From Congeria kusceri (lineage: Eukaryota; Mollusca; Bivalvia; Myida; Dreissenidae), in assembly GCA_027627225.1 (NCBI GenBank), contig JAPFQT010000087.1, positions 558,001 to 622,000 of the forward strand: DNA of 64,000 bases. Direction: 5' to 3'. How positions within the stretch are numbered: position 1 is the stretch's first letter; the number at the start of each line of letters is the position of its first letter. The translations under genes and the position numbers were made by a program. This document shows, in pieces, positions 10,201 to 21,300 of the stretch. A model generated the notes under the pieces. It ran no database searches. It worked only from the letters and a program-made list of their open reading frames with translations, and had not been told where the DNA came from.

Positions 10201-10852
10201 ATCAGAAGAGACTAGTATTTATTCGTTTGAACTCCCAGGTCATGACCCTGACAAGCCAGACGGCAAGGTGGGGGCGCCCTTTCCATCTTGTCGCCTGATT
10301 TGACAGGGCCTTGGCTTGAGAATTCAATGAAACAAACACTCCTCTTTTCCGACAAGATAAAATCAGTTTTAATGTTAATAACTCATACACATGTCACCCA
10401 TCTATAAAATCTATAAAGCCTAATTCTTGCACACCCCAAACCCGAATTTTGAGTTAAAGCTGCCATTTATGTCAACAATATCGAAAGGGTGTATTTAATG
10501 TAATAACACATTAGGCGCTTAAGAAGATTCACACTTTCTAGTTAAAAGATTTAATAATCATTTTTTATTAACTGAAAAAAAAGTATTTGCCTTTTTGCCT
10601 ATTTGCTGAATTATACTTGTAAATTACGTGAATACGTGATTTAATTATGACTTATCTGTTTCTGGTATCCAATAGCAACCGGCCTCGTTCCCGCAATCGC
10701 TTGGGAACAGGAGCACCGTCGAAGCGCTGAATGTGTCTGCACGAGATCGATGAAACCTGTCAACTTGGCGGCCTAAAGACTGGAACCGGAAGAAAGCGTC
10801 TATATGAGACAGATACTAATTGTCGTCTTTGGATCACGTGACATACAAAATG
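10201..10852 (+). repeat. Segmental duplicate, copy 2
   Basis: Second copy of the 5,221-6,065 segment, without the SINE. It keeps GGTATCCAATAGCAACCGG, CTTGGCGGCC, CTGGAACCGGAAGAAAGC and a GGATCACGTGACATA block. If these are promoter elements, the transcript would lie to the right, where no coding exon is visible. Confidence 0.75.
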
Positions 10853-11924
10853 TGGGGGTTAGAACAAGAAATGTGTATGTATTGAAAACAAAATGTGTCT
10901 ATGCTACCAAAACTTGGCAACATAAAACACTATTATGTTCGAAAAGAAGTTTAACTGTACAAAGTTGTGTAAATACGTGTAGCATGTGTCTCAAGATTTC
11001 GTAGATTCAAACACGAGTTGCAAGTGCAAATTTTACAAAAATACACACGATAACATCTCGCTAGATTGAAATGCTATATAAATAGAAATAATTCACTCAA
11101 TAAACGCACAAAATAACAGTGCAAAAATATGTTACAATCTTAATTGTTAAATTTAACTGAATAAAACTATTCGAAGTCTCATTTATACAAACTGAAAATA
11201 CAACACGTATTAGACTTACATTCACGTGATTAGCCATTATAACCACGTTTGGAGTTATGAGTTGAAGTAGTCCGCTGTGTCAGATTGTATGACATCCATC
11301 TTGTAAGGGGACAACGAACAAATGGTGCGTTCGCGCCTTTTTTCAATGGATTCATGCGCAGTAAACATCGCCAAATCACAATCGATGTTTCAATATGAGG
11401 AACCCAATCAAAAACCGCGATGCAAATTTTACGCCAATCAATTGTGAAAAAAGAACGCTAATTGAAATCCACGTGGAAAACGCCCATAGTAAATTTGTTA
11501 TACCGAAATAGTAAAAACAAATCGAATTACCAGGGGCTTACCTATGCAAAGTTAATTTCGCACCTTATGCTTGCCGAGATATAAGAAGGGCAAATAACAC
11601 GAACAAACATTGAAACACAATGACAATAACATTGTATCATCTATCGGATTAAATATGTTTGATATATTCTTTAGATTTAATTTATTAAATAAATGCTTAG
11701 AATACTTACTAAATGAAAGACGCGTAAATTAAACTTTTACTGTGAGTACGGTATGGTCCAGTTCGGTCTAGCTACGCCCCTGATTACAATGATATCACGG
11801 TCTGCATGCACGTGTTTTAAATGTTGCATTTTTGGCAGACGAAACTGACCAATCAGAATTTATCCAGATGTAAACGTAACAAACAATAAGTATGACTGAT
11901 AATGTCTTGCATTGTGATTATCAG
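10853..11924. other. AT-rich DNA with no recognisable gene
   Basis: About 1.1 kb without a domain-bearing frame or a tandem repeat. The stretch at 11,230-11,470 is less AT-rich and contains TTCACGTGATTAGCC and CATCCATCTTGTAAGGG, but I cannot assign it. Confidence 0.5.
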
Positions 11925-11928
11925 GTGC

Positions 11929-12117
11929 CGTATTCCAGAAACATTCTAACTAAAATCTTATCGTTAACGTTGAAAACATATATATTTCATAAACTTTTTA
12001 TTTCATATTTAGATGGCTTTGTGCTAAGTGTTTATTAATTATTAATTTATTTACTAACTCTGTTAATTCTGTAAGTGAAAATATTTTAAGTTAAACTTAA
12101 GATGTTTCTGGAATACG
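11929..12117. mobile_element. Small MITE with perfect 16-bp TIRs
   Basis: CGTATTCCAGAAACAT (11,929-11,944) and its exact reverse complement ATGTTTCTGGAATACG (12,102-12,117) bound a 189-bp AT-rich interior. The same ends occur at 51,220-51,425, and the right half recurs at 22,780-22,920. No coding capacity. Confidence 0.75.
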
Positions 12118-12263
12118 TTTCCTGAAAAGTAAAGTAAAGAAAACGATTGGAAAAAATGTGACAGGAATATAAAAAAAAGTTGTAATTAACTTGACTGCAA
12201 TACTGTTATACTATCATGATTGATATATTAGGCCAAAACATTATTTTTTTTATAGTTGTTGTT

Positions 12264-12478
12264 AGGTTAAGTTTAAACCTATTTATTTTAGCTCGATTGT
12301 GTCGAAAGCCTGAAACTTACTGAGACGCTCTCGAGTCGGTTTCCTGGGTAGAACCAGTACATGGGAGAGAGATGAGAGATATCATTAGAACGCTCCCCGA
12401 GTAGTGATCGAACTCACGACCTTCCGATCGCACGGCGGACACCATATCCATTACACCACTGCGACCTTGTTGTTGTTG
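12264..12478 (-). mobile_element. tRNA-derived SINE, copy 5 (best head)
   Basis: Read on the minus strand it starts GGTCGCAGTGGTGTAATGG (A box CGCAGTGGTGTAATGG), then GATATGGTGTCCGCC, TGCGATCGGAAGG and GTGAGTTCGATCACTACTCG (B box GTTCGATCAC). The body is partly altered near 12,355-12,380 and ends TAGCTCGATTGTG-like on the plus strand. This copy shows most clearly that the head derives from a tRNA. A GTT triplet run abuts its 5' end. Confidence 0.85.
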
Positions 12479-12484
12479 TTCTTG

Positions 12485-12625
12485 TTGTTGCGTAGGAATT
12501 AAACCACGAGGGCGATAGCCGAGTGATTTGATATCAGGCATCGGAACGGTTGGTTATTACCGCAATAACAAACGCTTACCCGTCAATGATTTCGATTCTA
12601 ACACGATCTGATATAACAATCGTCT
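12485..12625. repeat. Nested-palindrome family, fragment
   Basis: TGCGTAGGAATTAAACCACG and GAGGGCGATAGCCGAGTG correspond to the apex of the palindromic family, followed by a degraded arm and ATTTCGATTCTAACACGA. Confidence 0.65.
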
Positions 12626-13524
12626 GTATCTGTAAAGGTTATGAATGAGAATTATATTTATCTATACACCGCCCATTTGCGAAAAGAAGGCTACATTCAC
12701 TCGTGCGTTTCCGTGACGTCAATAAATAACAATTCATACTTACGTCAGCTTAATTCATAAACATTCAGCAAATGGCGTCATACTTATTGATAAATACAGT
12801 GAAAATATTATGTTAGCAAGTACAAATTAAATGCATATGAACAAAACGTAAACGTTTTTGTGAACTTAAATATAAAATATGCAGTACAAATGTGGTTGTA
12901 TTGCGCTACATAATGCAGAAATGATTTGTTTGTCACAATTTTGCAATCGCGCGTTTATGCACGTGCATTTTACGGACCAATTTCTTCGAAATTCCGCAAC
13001 TATTTTCAAAACATTAGGCATCGCCCATAATTTGTTGAAGAATAGCCCGCAGTTATTTTCCTTTTTTTATCTATGGAAAACTAGCCGCGTGCCGTGTTAT
13101 TATTTTTAAATAAACGACGTTAACAAATAGTCTAAAAACTGACGTCATTCGTTCACTTATTATAAAGGAAACTTATGTAACAATGAATTTGATTAAGATA
13201 CTGAATGACGTAACTGTGACAGACGCGCGTGCGACCGTGAACATGCTCGGAACACTGTAGAATATAGCTATTTGCAGAGTTCATTTGTCACATCATGCCA
13301 AATAGAAATAATTGTCGCATTTTAATATCGTACGGGTTTTCGTTTTGATGGGCGGTTATTGAACCCCGACAGCGTTTGTTGATTCCTTATGATCATAATT
13401 CCAAAACGTGTATAAGCTAATAAACAACGCTCAATCGAAAACTATTTCTTAAATCATCAATTTTCATAATATTATTATGTTTCCATTGTATAAATCTGCT
13501 TCGTCACCAGGTTATAATATATTC
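12626..13524. repeat. Block Y copy 1, left part
   Basis: Aligns with 23,370-23,800: ATTCGTTCA, AACAATGAATTTG, GACGCGCGTGCGA, TCACATCATG, GGTTATTGA, GATCATAATT and the CACCAGGTTATA segment occur in the same order. Contains no gene. A 76-aa frame at 12,879 shows no recognisable feature. Confidence 0.6.
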
Positions 13525-13830
13525 TAAAATGATACTCGCTATTTTTTTCTCTAGACAAAGAACAAAATCGTCGTTAAACTAACCAATAAACAACGCAGAA
13601 AGAAGTTCCGATTCTGAGCGGAGTAATGTAAAAAAGTAGTTCCAATTGGGGAAAAAAATTGCAAAAATATATGTCAAATCATGTTAGAATCGAAATAATT
13701 TTGTCTTTCTGATGCGTCGCTATTAAACAATTCGGGCTTCCGCCCTCATGGTTGAAATTCTACGCATTAGAACAACAAATCGTTGTTTATTGGCCGATAA
13801 ACAACGATGAATCGAAAATTATTGTCTAAG
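13525..13830. mobile_element. Nested-palindrome element
   Basis: Module A: AAAATGATACTCGC, CTAACCAATAAACAACGC, CTGAGCGGAG, ending TCATGTTAGAATCGAAATAA. Module B is partial: GATGCGTCGC, GGGCTTCCGCCC hairpin, CTACGCATTAGAAC, CGTTGTTTATTGGCCGATAA. Non-coding. Confidence 0.75.
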
Positions 13831-14249
13831 TTTAATATTAAAATCGATTCATTTTGGAATGTTTGCATTAAAATTTATGACGTTGGATGAAAACATGTGT
13901 CTTACAATTGTCTTCTGTTGTTATTGCAAAGGCTGAAATCTGTACCTTCAAAAGAATTCGTTTTGTCATTTTTTTATTATATAAGAGCACACAAAATGAG
14001 CGGAAGTTCGAAGATACACACGTAGATGTAGTGCACCAATAATTTCAGTTAAAATAAGTATGTTTAGTTTTTTGTTCTGAAATAAATCTTAATTTTCTGA
14101 ACAGATTTGTAATATACAAGATCAAAAATATATTTAAACAAACGTTTAATTTATTACATTTTAAGAAAATATTCATTAATATCTTAGGACATATTGCTGT
14201 TTTTGATGATAAAACGATTCTGAATATAGAGTAGTAAAATACGAACAAT

Positions 14250-15050
14250 AAAGCAGGTGTGTGTGATTTGGGTACAGACTACTATAATCTGTAATTTATA
14301 AAACCCCGGCCTCTCACGCTTCAAATAACATGAGCAACACTATCTAGGCTTTCTTATTGTTCCAATGTTCAAGGTCTGCAACAAACTGCACTTGAATGCA
14401 TTTCAAAACTAATTAGTAACTTACGTCTGCTGATTCCGACGTCGAGTCAACAATGGCCCATTCTCTATTTTCGGCACTCATGTTTGATTGTACATAATGT
14501 ATATCAAATTCACATTTCAAGTAATAATCATGAACCTGACATCTGGGCCCGTATTCAACATCCCATTATTTGACTTAATAATAAAAATTAGACTCAGACT
14601 CAAAAAACACTATTTCTGCGTTCGCAAATATGCCGGGTACCAATGTCGCTATTGTCATTAACACATCGTTCTAAATAAAGAACTTCGTAATTTTAGTTGC
14701 TGAATACCAAGAAAGATTCAAATTAACAGCGTTCTTAGAAAAGAGCAGTTTCAAGAATAGTCTTTATTATTACGCCTAAAGTCTAATAATAGATTACTGA
14801 ATAAGGGCCTGAACAACATTTTAAAGAACACATGTTGACAAAAACTACCACGACGACTGTTCTTGTTATAACATTTTCACCACAAACCAATGTGGTTATT
14901 TATTTATCACTGTATCTATTTATTTCTCACAGGTTTATATACACAATAGTGCTCAATTTAATAAAAAGTGAACTAAATTATTAAATAACATGCATTCGAG
15001 ATTGTCTTTTTGTTAAATATGGAATGTCATATTTGGTAGAACATACAGTA
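14250..15050. repeat. Block Y copy 1, middle part
   Basis: Homologous to 36,350-37,460: CTTGGGTACA (with one change), ATCTGTAATTTATAAAACCC, GTTCAAGGTCTGCAAC, GCACTTGAATGCAT, CCAATGTCGCTATTGTCAT and GCTGAATACCAAGAAAGATT are shared in order. It contains the MITE at 14,545-14,810. No coding frame. Confidence 0.75.
14545..14810. mobile_element. GGGCCC-ended MITE, copy 1
   Basis: Left end GGGCCCGTATTCAACATCCC and right end AATAGATTACTGAATAAGGG with CCT are inverted. Related copies lie at 36,886-37,137 and 62,081-62,333, whose ends read TTCACCAACCTATTCTTAGA. No target duplication is certain. Confidence 0.65.
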
Positions 15051-15054
15051 ATCA

Positions 15055-15212
15055 TTGTCAAGCCTAAAGATCGTACATGAAGTAATCATCACGAATACAG
15101 ATCGTACACTAAGTATTCCTCACGGATAAAGATCATATACAAATAATCCTCATGAATAATGATCGAAAAATAAGTAAACCTCAAGAACAAAGATCGTACA
15201 CAAATAAAACAA
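15055..15212. repeat. AAAGATCGTACA degenerate minisatellite
   Basis: Four to five diverged units of about 33 bp around AAAGATCGTACACTAAGT and AATCATCACGAATA. The same motif recurs at 25,255-25,440, 29,490-30,215, 37,500-37,545 and 40,195-40,660, always inside blocks Y or X. Confidence 0.7.
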
Positions 15213-15224
15213 GCCCCTTTAAAC

Positions 15225-15790
15225 TTCGCTGCCAATATCAGTAGAGTCCTGTCATTTTACGTTGCATGAACACAAATATCAAAAACATGTAGAGTCGTGG
15301 CCTTTGGTCGGGAAACAAAACGTTTTTTGGAGGCCAGACAAAACTTTAATGTAAGGTGCGTTAATCGGCAGCAGAAGCAAAAAAATCGCGGTTTCTTTAC
15401 AACGCCAGAATATAATAGATTGAATACATGCACAATAGATTATGTCAAGGAGATCGTGCACTCGATGTCGCCGAGAAGCTTGGTGCACGTGTACCGGTCA
15501 TACGGAATCACTCGCATCCGGTTTGTAGGCGTCCGGTTCACGAACCAGCTCGAACTAATCCGCAACTCAAAACAGGAAATGTGACACGGAGCAGACGTGC
15601 AGACGACAATTGGTGCTGAAGATAGTTCCACATGTCAAGAACCAGGCAGGAATTATAGACCAGTCTATGTACCGCCCAACAAGCGTATTCTGACGCCTGG
15701 GCAGGAGAAACGTTGAAAGGAAATGATGTTTATAACTCACGGACCATATTTTTAGAAAGCGAATAGTCTTGCCAGCATAAATACATGCAA
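15225..15790 (+). repeat. Dispersed block with ACGTGCAGACGACAATT
   Basis: TTTAAACTTCGCTGCCA, ACATGTAGAGTCGTGGCC, ACGTGTACCGGTCATACGG, CATCCGGTTTGTAGGCG, GACGTGCAGACGACAATT and AACCAGGCAGGAATTATAGA recur in order at 25,795-26,330. The central part also recurs at 31,120-31,300, 32,730-32,960 and 50,985-51,180. No frame is conserved between copies, so this is a repeat of unknown type. Confidence 0.65.
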
Positions 15791-16034
15791 ATAATGGATA
15801 TGAACATGGTCATTTTTGTTTATCACAAACGCACAAATAATTATATGCATGTAGTTCAATTTTAATAAAGAAAATTAAATACATGTACATGCGGTCTGTC
15901 ACTGTTACTTTATACATGAATTAACACAAATGCGTCAGTGACTGCAAGCTGCTTGTTGATTTGTGATCCTTTATGTATATGTTCATTTGTGTATGATGTT
16001 TTTCACCACTATCCGGCAAAACTAATAAGTATGC

Positions 16035-16105
16035 AAAAAAACACACACAAAAACAGTTCGAACTCATGATCTCCCGATCCGTTGCACTACTCCGATCTTT
16101 TTTTA
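16035..16105 (-). repeat. Degraded tRNA-like SINE head
   Basis: On the minus strand GATCGGAGTAGTGCAACGG resembles an A box and GATCATGAGTTCGAACTG a B-box region. Copies of the same relic lie at 26,690-26,745 and 37,995-38,050 within the duplicated Y blocks. It is too decayed to be a functional tRNA. Confidence 0.4.
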
Positions 16106-16164
16106 TACGAAATTATCCACTAAATACAACATTCCGTGTCCGATTGAAACCGACATGCTTTGCG

Positions 16165-16516
16165 TACATTATTAAAGAAACAATGTTTTATTTATAGAGT
16201 TGTTTATCGGCTAATTAACAACGATTTGGAATTCTGATGGGTATAAATTAAACTACGACGGCGTTAGCCCAAGTGGTATAATATACGGCATCAGATCGAT
16301 AAATCGGGGTTTATTAACTGATAAAAAACGATAATGCGAAAATTATTTTGATTCTAACATGACCTGACAACATTTTCTGCAATAACAATGCAAATTATTT
16401 TTTTACAGTTTTGAACTATTTTTTCGGGTTGTTTATTGGTAGTTTAACAACGGTGAGTTGTGCTCTTTGTGTATAGAAAACTTTGCGCGTGTCATGTTAG
16501 AATGAGCGTTTTATAT
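16165..16516. mobile_element. Nested-palindrome element
   Basis: Module B (GAGTTGTTTATCGGCTAATT, GGCGTTAGCCCAAGTGG apex, AACTGATAAAAAACGATAAT) followed by module A bounded by ATTCTAACATGA and TCATGTTAGAAT, with CTTTGTGTATAGAAAAC and GCGCGTGTCATG near the right end. Confidence 0.75.
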
Positions 16517-16696
16517 CAATCATACAAAAGCGAAACATATGTATTATGTTGCATATAAAGTAAAAGTTCATAGGATTTATTGACAAATACGTTGTAGGGT
16601 AAGGTATATAACTATAAATGGATATTACTCTAGTGTGGTGTTATGAGAACTGGTATCATTTCGTGCTGGTTGTTTTTCAAGAAGCATAGGTTTTAA

Positions 16697-16716
16697 GGAG
16701 TGTTGCTACAGTTTTG
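16697..16716 (+). repeat. Left TIR of the TTAA transposon
   Basis: GGAGTGTTGCTACAGTTTTG, preceded by TTAA. Pairs with 22,751-22,770. Confidence 0.85.
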
Positions 16717-17039
16717 TTTTTTTCCCCAATAATAGATTGTTTAAAAACTTTTCCTGCAAGGAATACATACAAATACTATGTGAAAAATGAAAAAAAAAAC
16801 ATATGGTTACCAGTCTTGTTTTGATCTTATTTGCAACTTTATAACGTGCACTTTTGCATAAAAACTGCTATATTTTCAAGCGTCTCAAGACTATATTAAA
16901 TCCCCAATAAAAGATAAAAAGGACAAAATTAAGGTTTGATATAAGCTTATATTAATCAATATACATTTAATTAAAGCAAACATTACCAAAAAATGCATTA
17001 CAAAATGTAAATGCTGAAAAAATCACATGTTTTATGTAT

Positions 17040-17690
17040 TTAGTGTGACCGACAAAGCCGAAGACATTCTTACTGTATCAACCACAATTTTGGAAATATA
17101 TAAAGTTCTACATAATAGAATTCTGCCAAAGTACTTAAATGTATTAATCTATATGTTGTCAAGATAAAACAAGAATAAAATGTATAGGTCACCATATTAT
17201 TAATCGAATAAAATTGTAAAAAAGATCACTACCTTCTCATCATTTTTCACAAAATACAGCAATTTTACAGACCTAAGTATTCAGTTTGCTAGAAATACAG
17301 ATACAAGCTGGAAAAAATTCATAAAATGTATTAAATACATAACAGATTATAAATGAAACCATTAATAATGGTAATAACTTCAATATCAATAATCACAACT
17401 ACTGAACATGGACAGACAGCCGACATTTGTCATTCGGACTAAATGATACTTTGTTCTTTTTGTGACCGACAAAGCCAAAGCGATTCTCATTTTATAAATT
17501 AACATTTTTCTAATTATATTAAAGTTAAAAGAATTCTGCCAATGTACTTGAATGTTTTCATATATATGTTCTCATCAAAAAACTAGAAAACATTGTACCG
17601 GTCACATTATTAATTGAATTATATTTTAGAAAAGAGCACTACCGTACACCTTATTTTTGCATGTTTGAAAAATGGCACTTCAACACAAAG
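17040..17690. repeat. Diverged tandem duplication inside the transposon
   Basis: TGTGACCGACAAAGCC occurs at 17,044 and again near 17,461. It is followed in both copies by GAATTCTGCCAAAGTACTT or a one-base variant, GGTCACATTATTAAT-like blocks and CACTACC. Period about 420 bp. It lies 3' of the transposase gene. No coding role is seen. Confidence 0.65.
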
Positions 17691-18381
17691 TATTCGTAAC
17701 AGCTAAATAAACCAATAACAAGAATACTAATAACTACCAGTAGTGTATAATAATAATAATAATAACTTCAATAGCAGTTATCACAAATACTGAACGAGGA
17801 CAGTTTGCATCTGATTTTTGTCAGTAGAAACATGCATTCGCAAGGCATAAGGTTTCGCTTGGAATAAAAATGATTTTGAAAATAATAAAACCTCTTTGTA
17901 TTTAGAATTGAAGTATATTTACAAAACAAGAAGTATTACATGCCTTAGCCTACTGTAAAACAAGTTATAAAAAAACATAGTCTAAAATGTATATTTGTTG
18001 ATATCATGTCTGAAATTGATACAGAGTTCAAACCTTGATGTAGTGACACAAAATCAAATATGTAGGTTTCTAAGCATCAGTATGGTGTTCCAGACACTCA
18101 AAAGTTTTTCAAAAGGAATGACAGTTCAGGATAATTCAAATGTAAACAAAGGAAAACTTGAGCTGCATAGCACGAAAGAGAGAGAACCATATTCAGGTAT
18201 TAAAAACAGACGCTCTGCTGATAAACTGTTTACATGGTTGACAATGTGTAATATTGGTTTATTCACTAATTTAGTTTGTACAAACAAAAATAAGTTATGC
18301 TAAGTGTCAATTTGGAGACTTTAACACGCCACTGCATTAGGATTTGTCTTTATGGTAGTCAAAAAGTTTTTCAATTATTTT

Positions 18382-21300
18382 CTAATTTTTTGTTACTCTT
18401 GGTCTTCCATGTGGTGTCAATTCAGACAGAAGAAATTTTAGCCCATCCAGTCCGCCTCGATTAACTGATAACTGAGGGTGAGCTAAACAAAGTCCAATGT
18501 TGGCTATTTTCTCTGTCATTCCTTTGGAAATGATATCGTTTACTTTAAGTTCATTGAATGTTTCAATGTTTTTTACACTTTCACACTGATTTTAACATAT
18601 TGATTGCTGACTGAACAATACAGCTGTGATCCGAAACTTGAGAGTCTCTAACACCAACAGTAGAGCACAACTTCTGCAGGCTTCGCACATCACCCAGGGC
18701 ATTGTGGGCAGAATACTGTTCTTTCAAAGGATGACTCACAAGATATTCTTGAGAGTATTTTTCAAGGCCTGTGTGTGTGGCCTTAAACAATGAGAGGGTG
18801 TAGCTATCCCTAAAACATACTTTGAAAGTGGCTCAATGGAAAGTGCGAGTTCAAATGCCCTAATGACACGAGGAAAGTCGAACTTCAGAAAGTTATGACC
18901 CACAAGAATACAAGGCTGGTGCAGTTCAATGAATGTTACAAACATGTTAAGTGCCCTTACAAGTGTTTAAGTATCAACAAGCTGACCATTGTAGAACATT
19001 GAGCTGCCGTGACAGTCAGACCTGTAGCTTCAGATGCCGTGGGTGCTATCTGTTTTGACGGGAAAACGTAACAGTTTAAACATTTATCTGCACAGTTTGC
19101 AGCAATCTGTATTATGTCTGCATCTTTATGTAATGATGTTGTTTCAATATCACAGAAGATTTTGTTAACACCAATCAACTCATCAGCTTTAACCTTTTCT
19201 GTTGTTTGTACACTTTTAGGAGGGGGAATTTCTGTTACGTCTGTATTACTACATGTTGCTATTCCACTCTGATCTGTTGGACCTTCATGACTTTCACTTT
19301 TAATGTTGCCAAACTTTAGCTTTGACTTCCGTTCCAATTTTCTTCGCTGGCATTCAACACTGTTTGCAATTTCAATTCTTCGCTTGCAAAGTTTGTTTTG
19401 TTTGGTAGCATGAAATTGTAGCAATTTTCCAGGTGATATTCCTATACTTTGATTTACTGCGTTCACGTAAGCTCCAATATTTGTCTGTGCTGCGGCACAA
19501 CTAGTCTAGTTCTGATGTGAAGACTTTCTGAGCCAGAGTAGTGGGTTTTTTTTAGCCCTTGCAGCTACCATACAGTTGAACGACTCCACGTCTTTTGTTG
19601 ATGCACCTGGGGCTATCTTAGCAGCATTCTGAACCAAAAAATTAAACACAGCTTCTAAATCTGACCTAACGGTTGCTCCAGTCAAAGATCTACCATAAGG
19701 CAAACCTCTGTGTTTATAGGACTGTGGACTTTTCTTGTAGCCACACCATTCCCCACAATGTTCATGGTCTCCAAACAGATGAGGAACAATATGTTTAAGA
19801 GCTGATGTAAATTTCTCAACGTCACCTTTGTTTTGCGCTAAAGCATAGTTGATACACTTTTGTATGTGTTTAATAACCATTACTGAAAGAACTTTATGAT
19901 TTTTCTGTAGGGCATACAAGCTGTTGCCAATGTGCTTCACCGTGTGATTTTGGTCACTCCATTTCTCTACACTGTGTCTCAGATCTTTTCTTACTCTAGC
20001 TAAAGTTGTACAGTCGTCATCCATTATAAGGACACCAACATCAACATGTTCTGATTCAATTTCTTTGGCTCTTTGGAATCTGGCTCCATTGCTTTTGAGC
20101 TACCAGTCCAATTTCTACTGCATTTATGATCTGGAACCACATTGCCCTTAGTTTTATGATAATAACATTTCTTACAACTTTTGGAGCGTATGCCATATGC
20201 ACAGATTTTTCCTTTCAAGTTTCCTATCATAGTTCTTACACCTGATCTGCTGTCATAACATCTCACTGAGCCCCTTTTCTGCCAGCCCATATCATATGTG
20301 AATTGTCCTGAAAGACCGATCTTTGCCAGATCCTTTATATATGTATGGTCGGAATGGACTGAAGTTTCAGCACAACCATCCTCTGCAATAGTTAAAAGAA
20401 AAAATATTTAGCCATACATGTAAACATGAAGATTCTCATTAAAGATGTAGTTCAGCGTATCGTCGATAACATATTTACTTTTATTCCACAATGTGGGCGC
20501 CATTTTTAAACTAAGTAAATATTATTTAGTGAGGTTTGTCAGGTTTGGTGACAGTTTAACTGACTGGTATTCATAATCAATAATTACAATGTATTAATTA
20601 TACTTTTATATAACAAATATCAAGTGGAAAGCTAACTCCCAATTGTTTACTGTGTTGGTTAAAAAATAGTACAATTAACAGATAATAAAAGCACTCAAAG
20701 CCTGAAAAATATCTTTCTTTCTGAATTAAGGATATAAATGTTATGCACACAGGCATTGCAAACACCAGTGTTCAATAGAAAAAAGGTGTGAACTGCTAGA
20801 AATTTGTTTTTGCTTCATGATCTTTAGCCCTTTAATGTGCAGGCTCAAGGAAGCCCTATCTGGGCTATACATGTGAACGTTCCGTCACTACAAAATGCTT
20901 TCTACTCTGGCTGCTAGGTATACAGCTTATACAGTTATAATACATTTACCTATGACACATCCAGCTCAATGAGGAGGATGGGTTTCGCCAGTATTAGTTG
21001 TATCACAGCCTGTTGTATCACACTCTGTCACACTATCGCCCAGGGATGCACTGCTTGTGCGAATATCGATTGTGGTTGCAATGCTTGTCATGTCATCATC
21101 GGGGCCTGTCAGGCTACTTCCAGGGGTAACATCTGGAAAATAATATACATTAAATTTTATCATTTGATTATTATTTGGCTCATTGAGTCTAGTATTTAAA
21201 AGAAAGTGTGTTACAAAGTCCATCAAAATATGAAGTGTTTATCTTTTTTGATATTTATTATCAGTATTTTACTTAAACAGAGTATATTAATATTTTTAAT

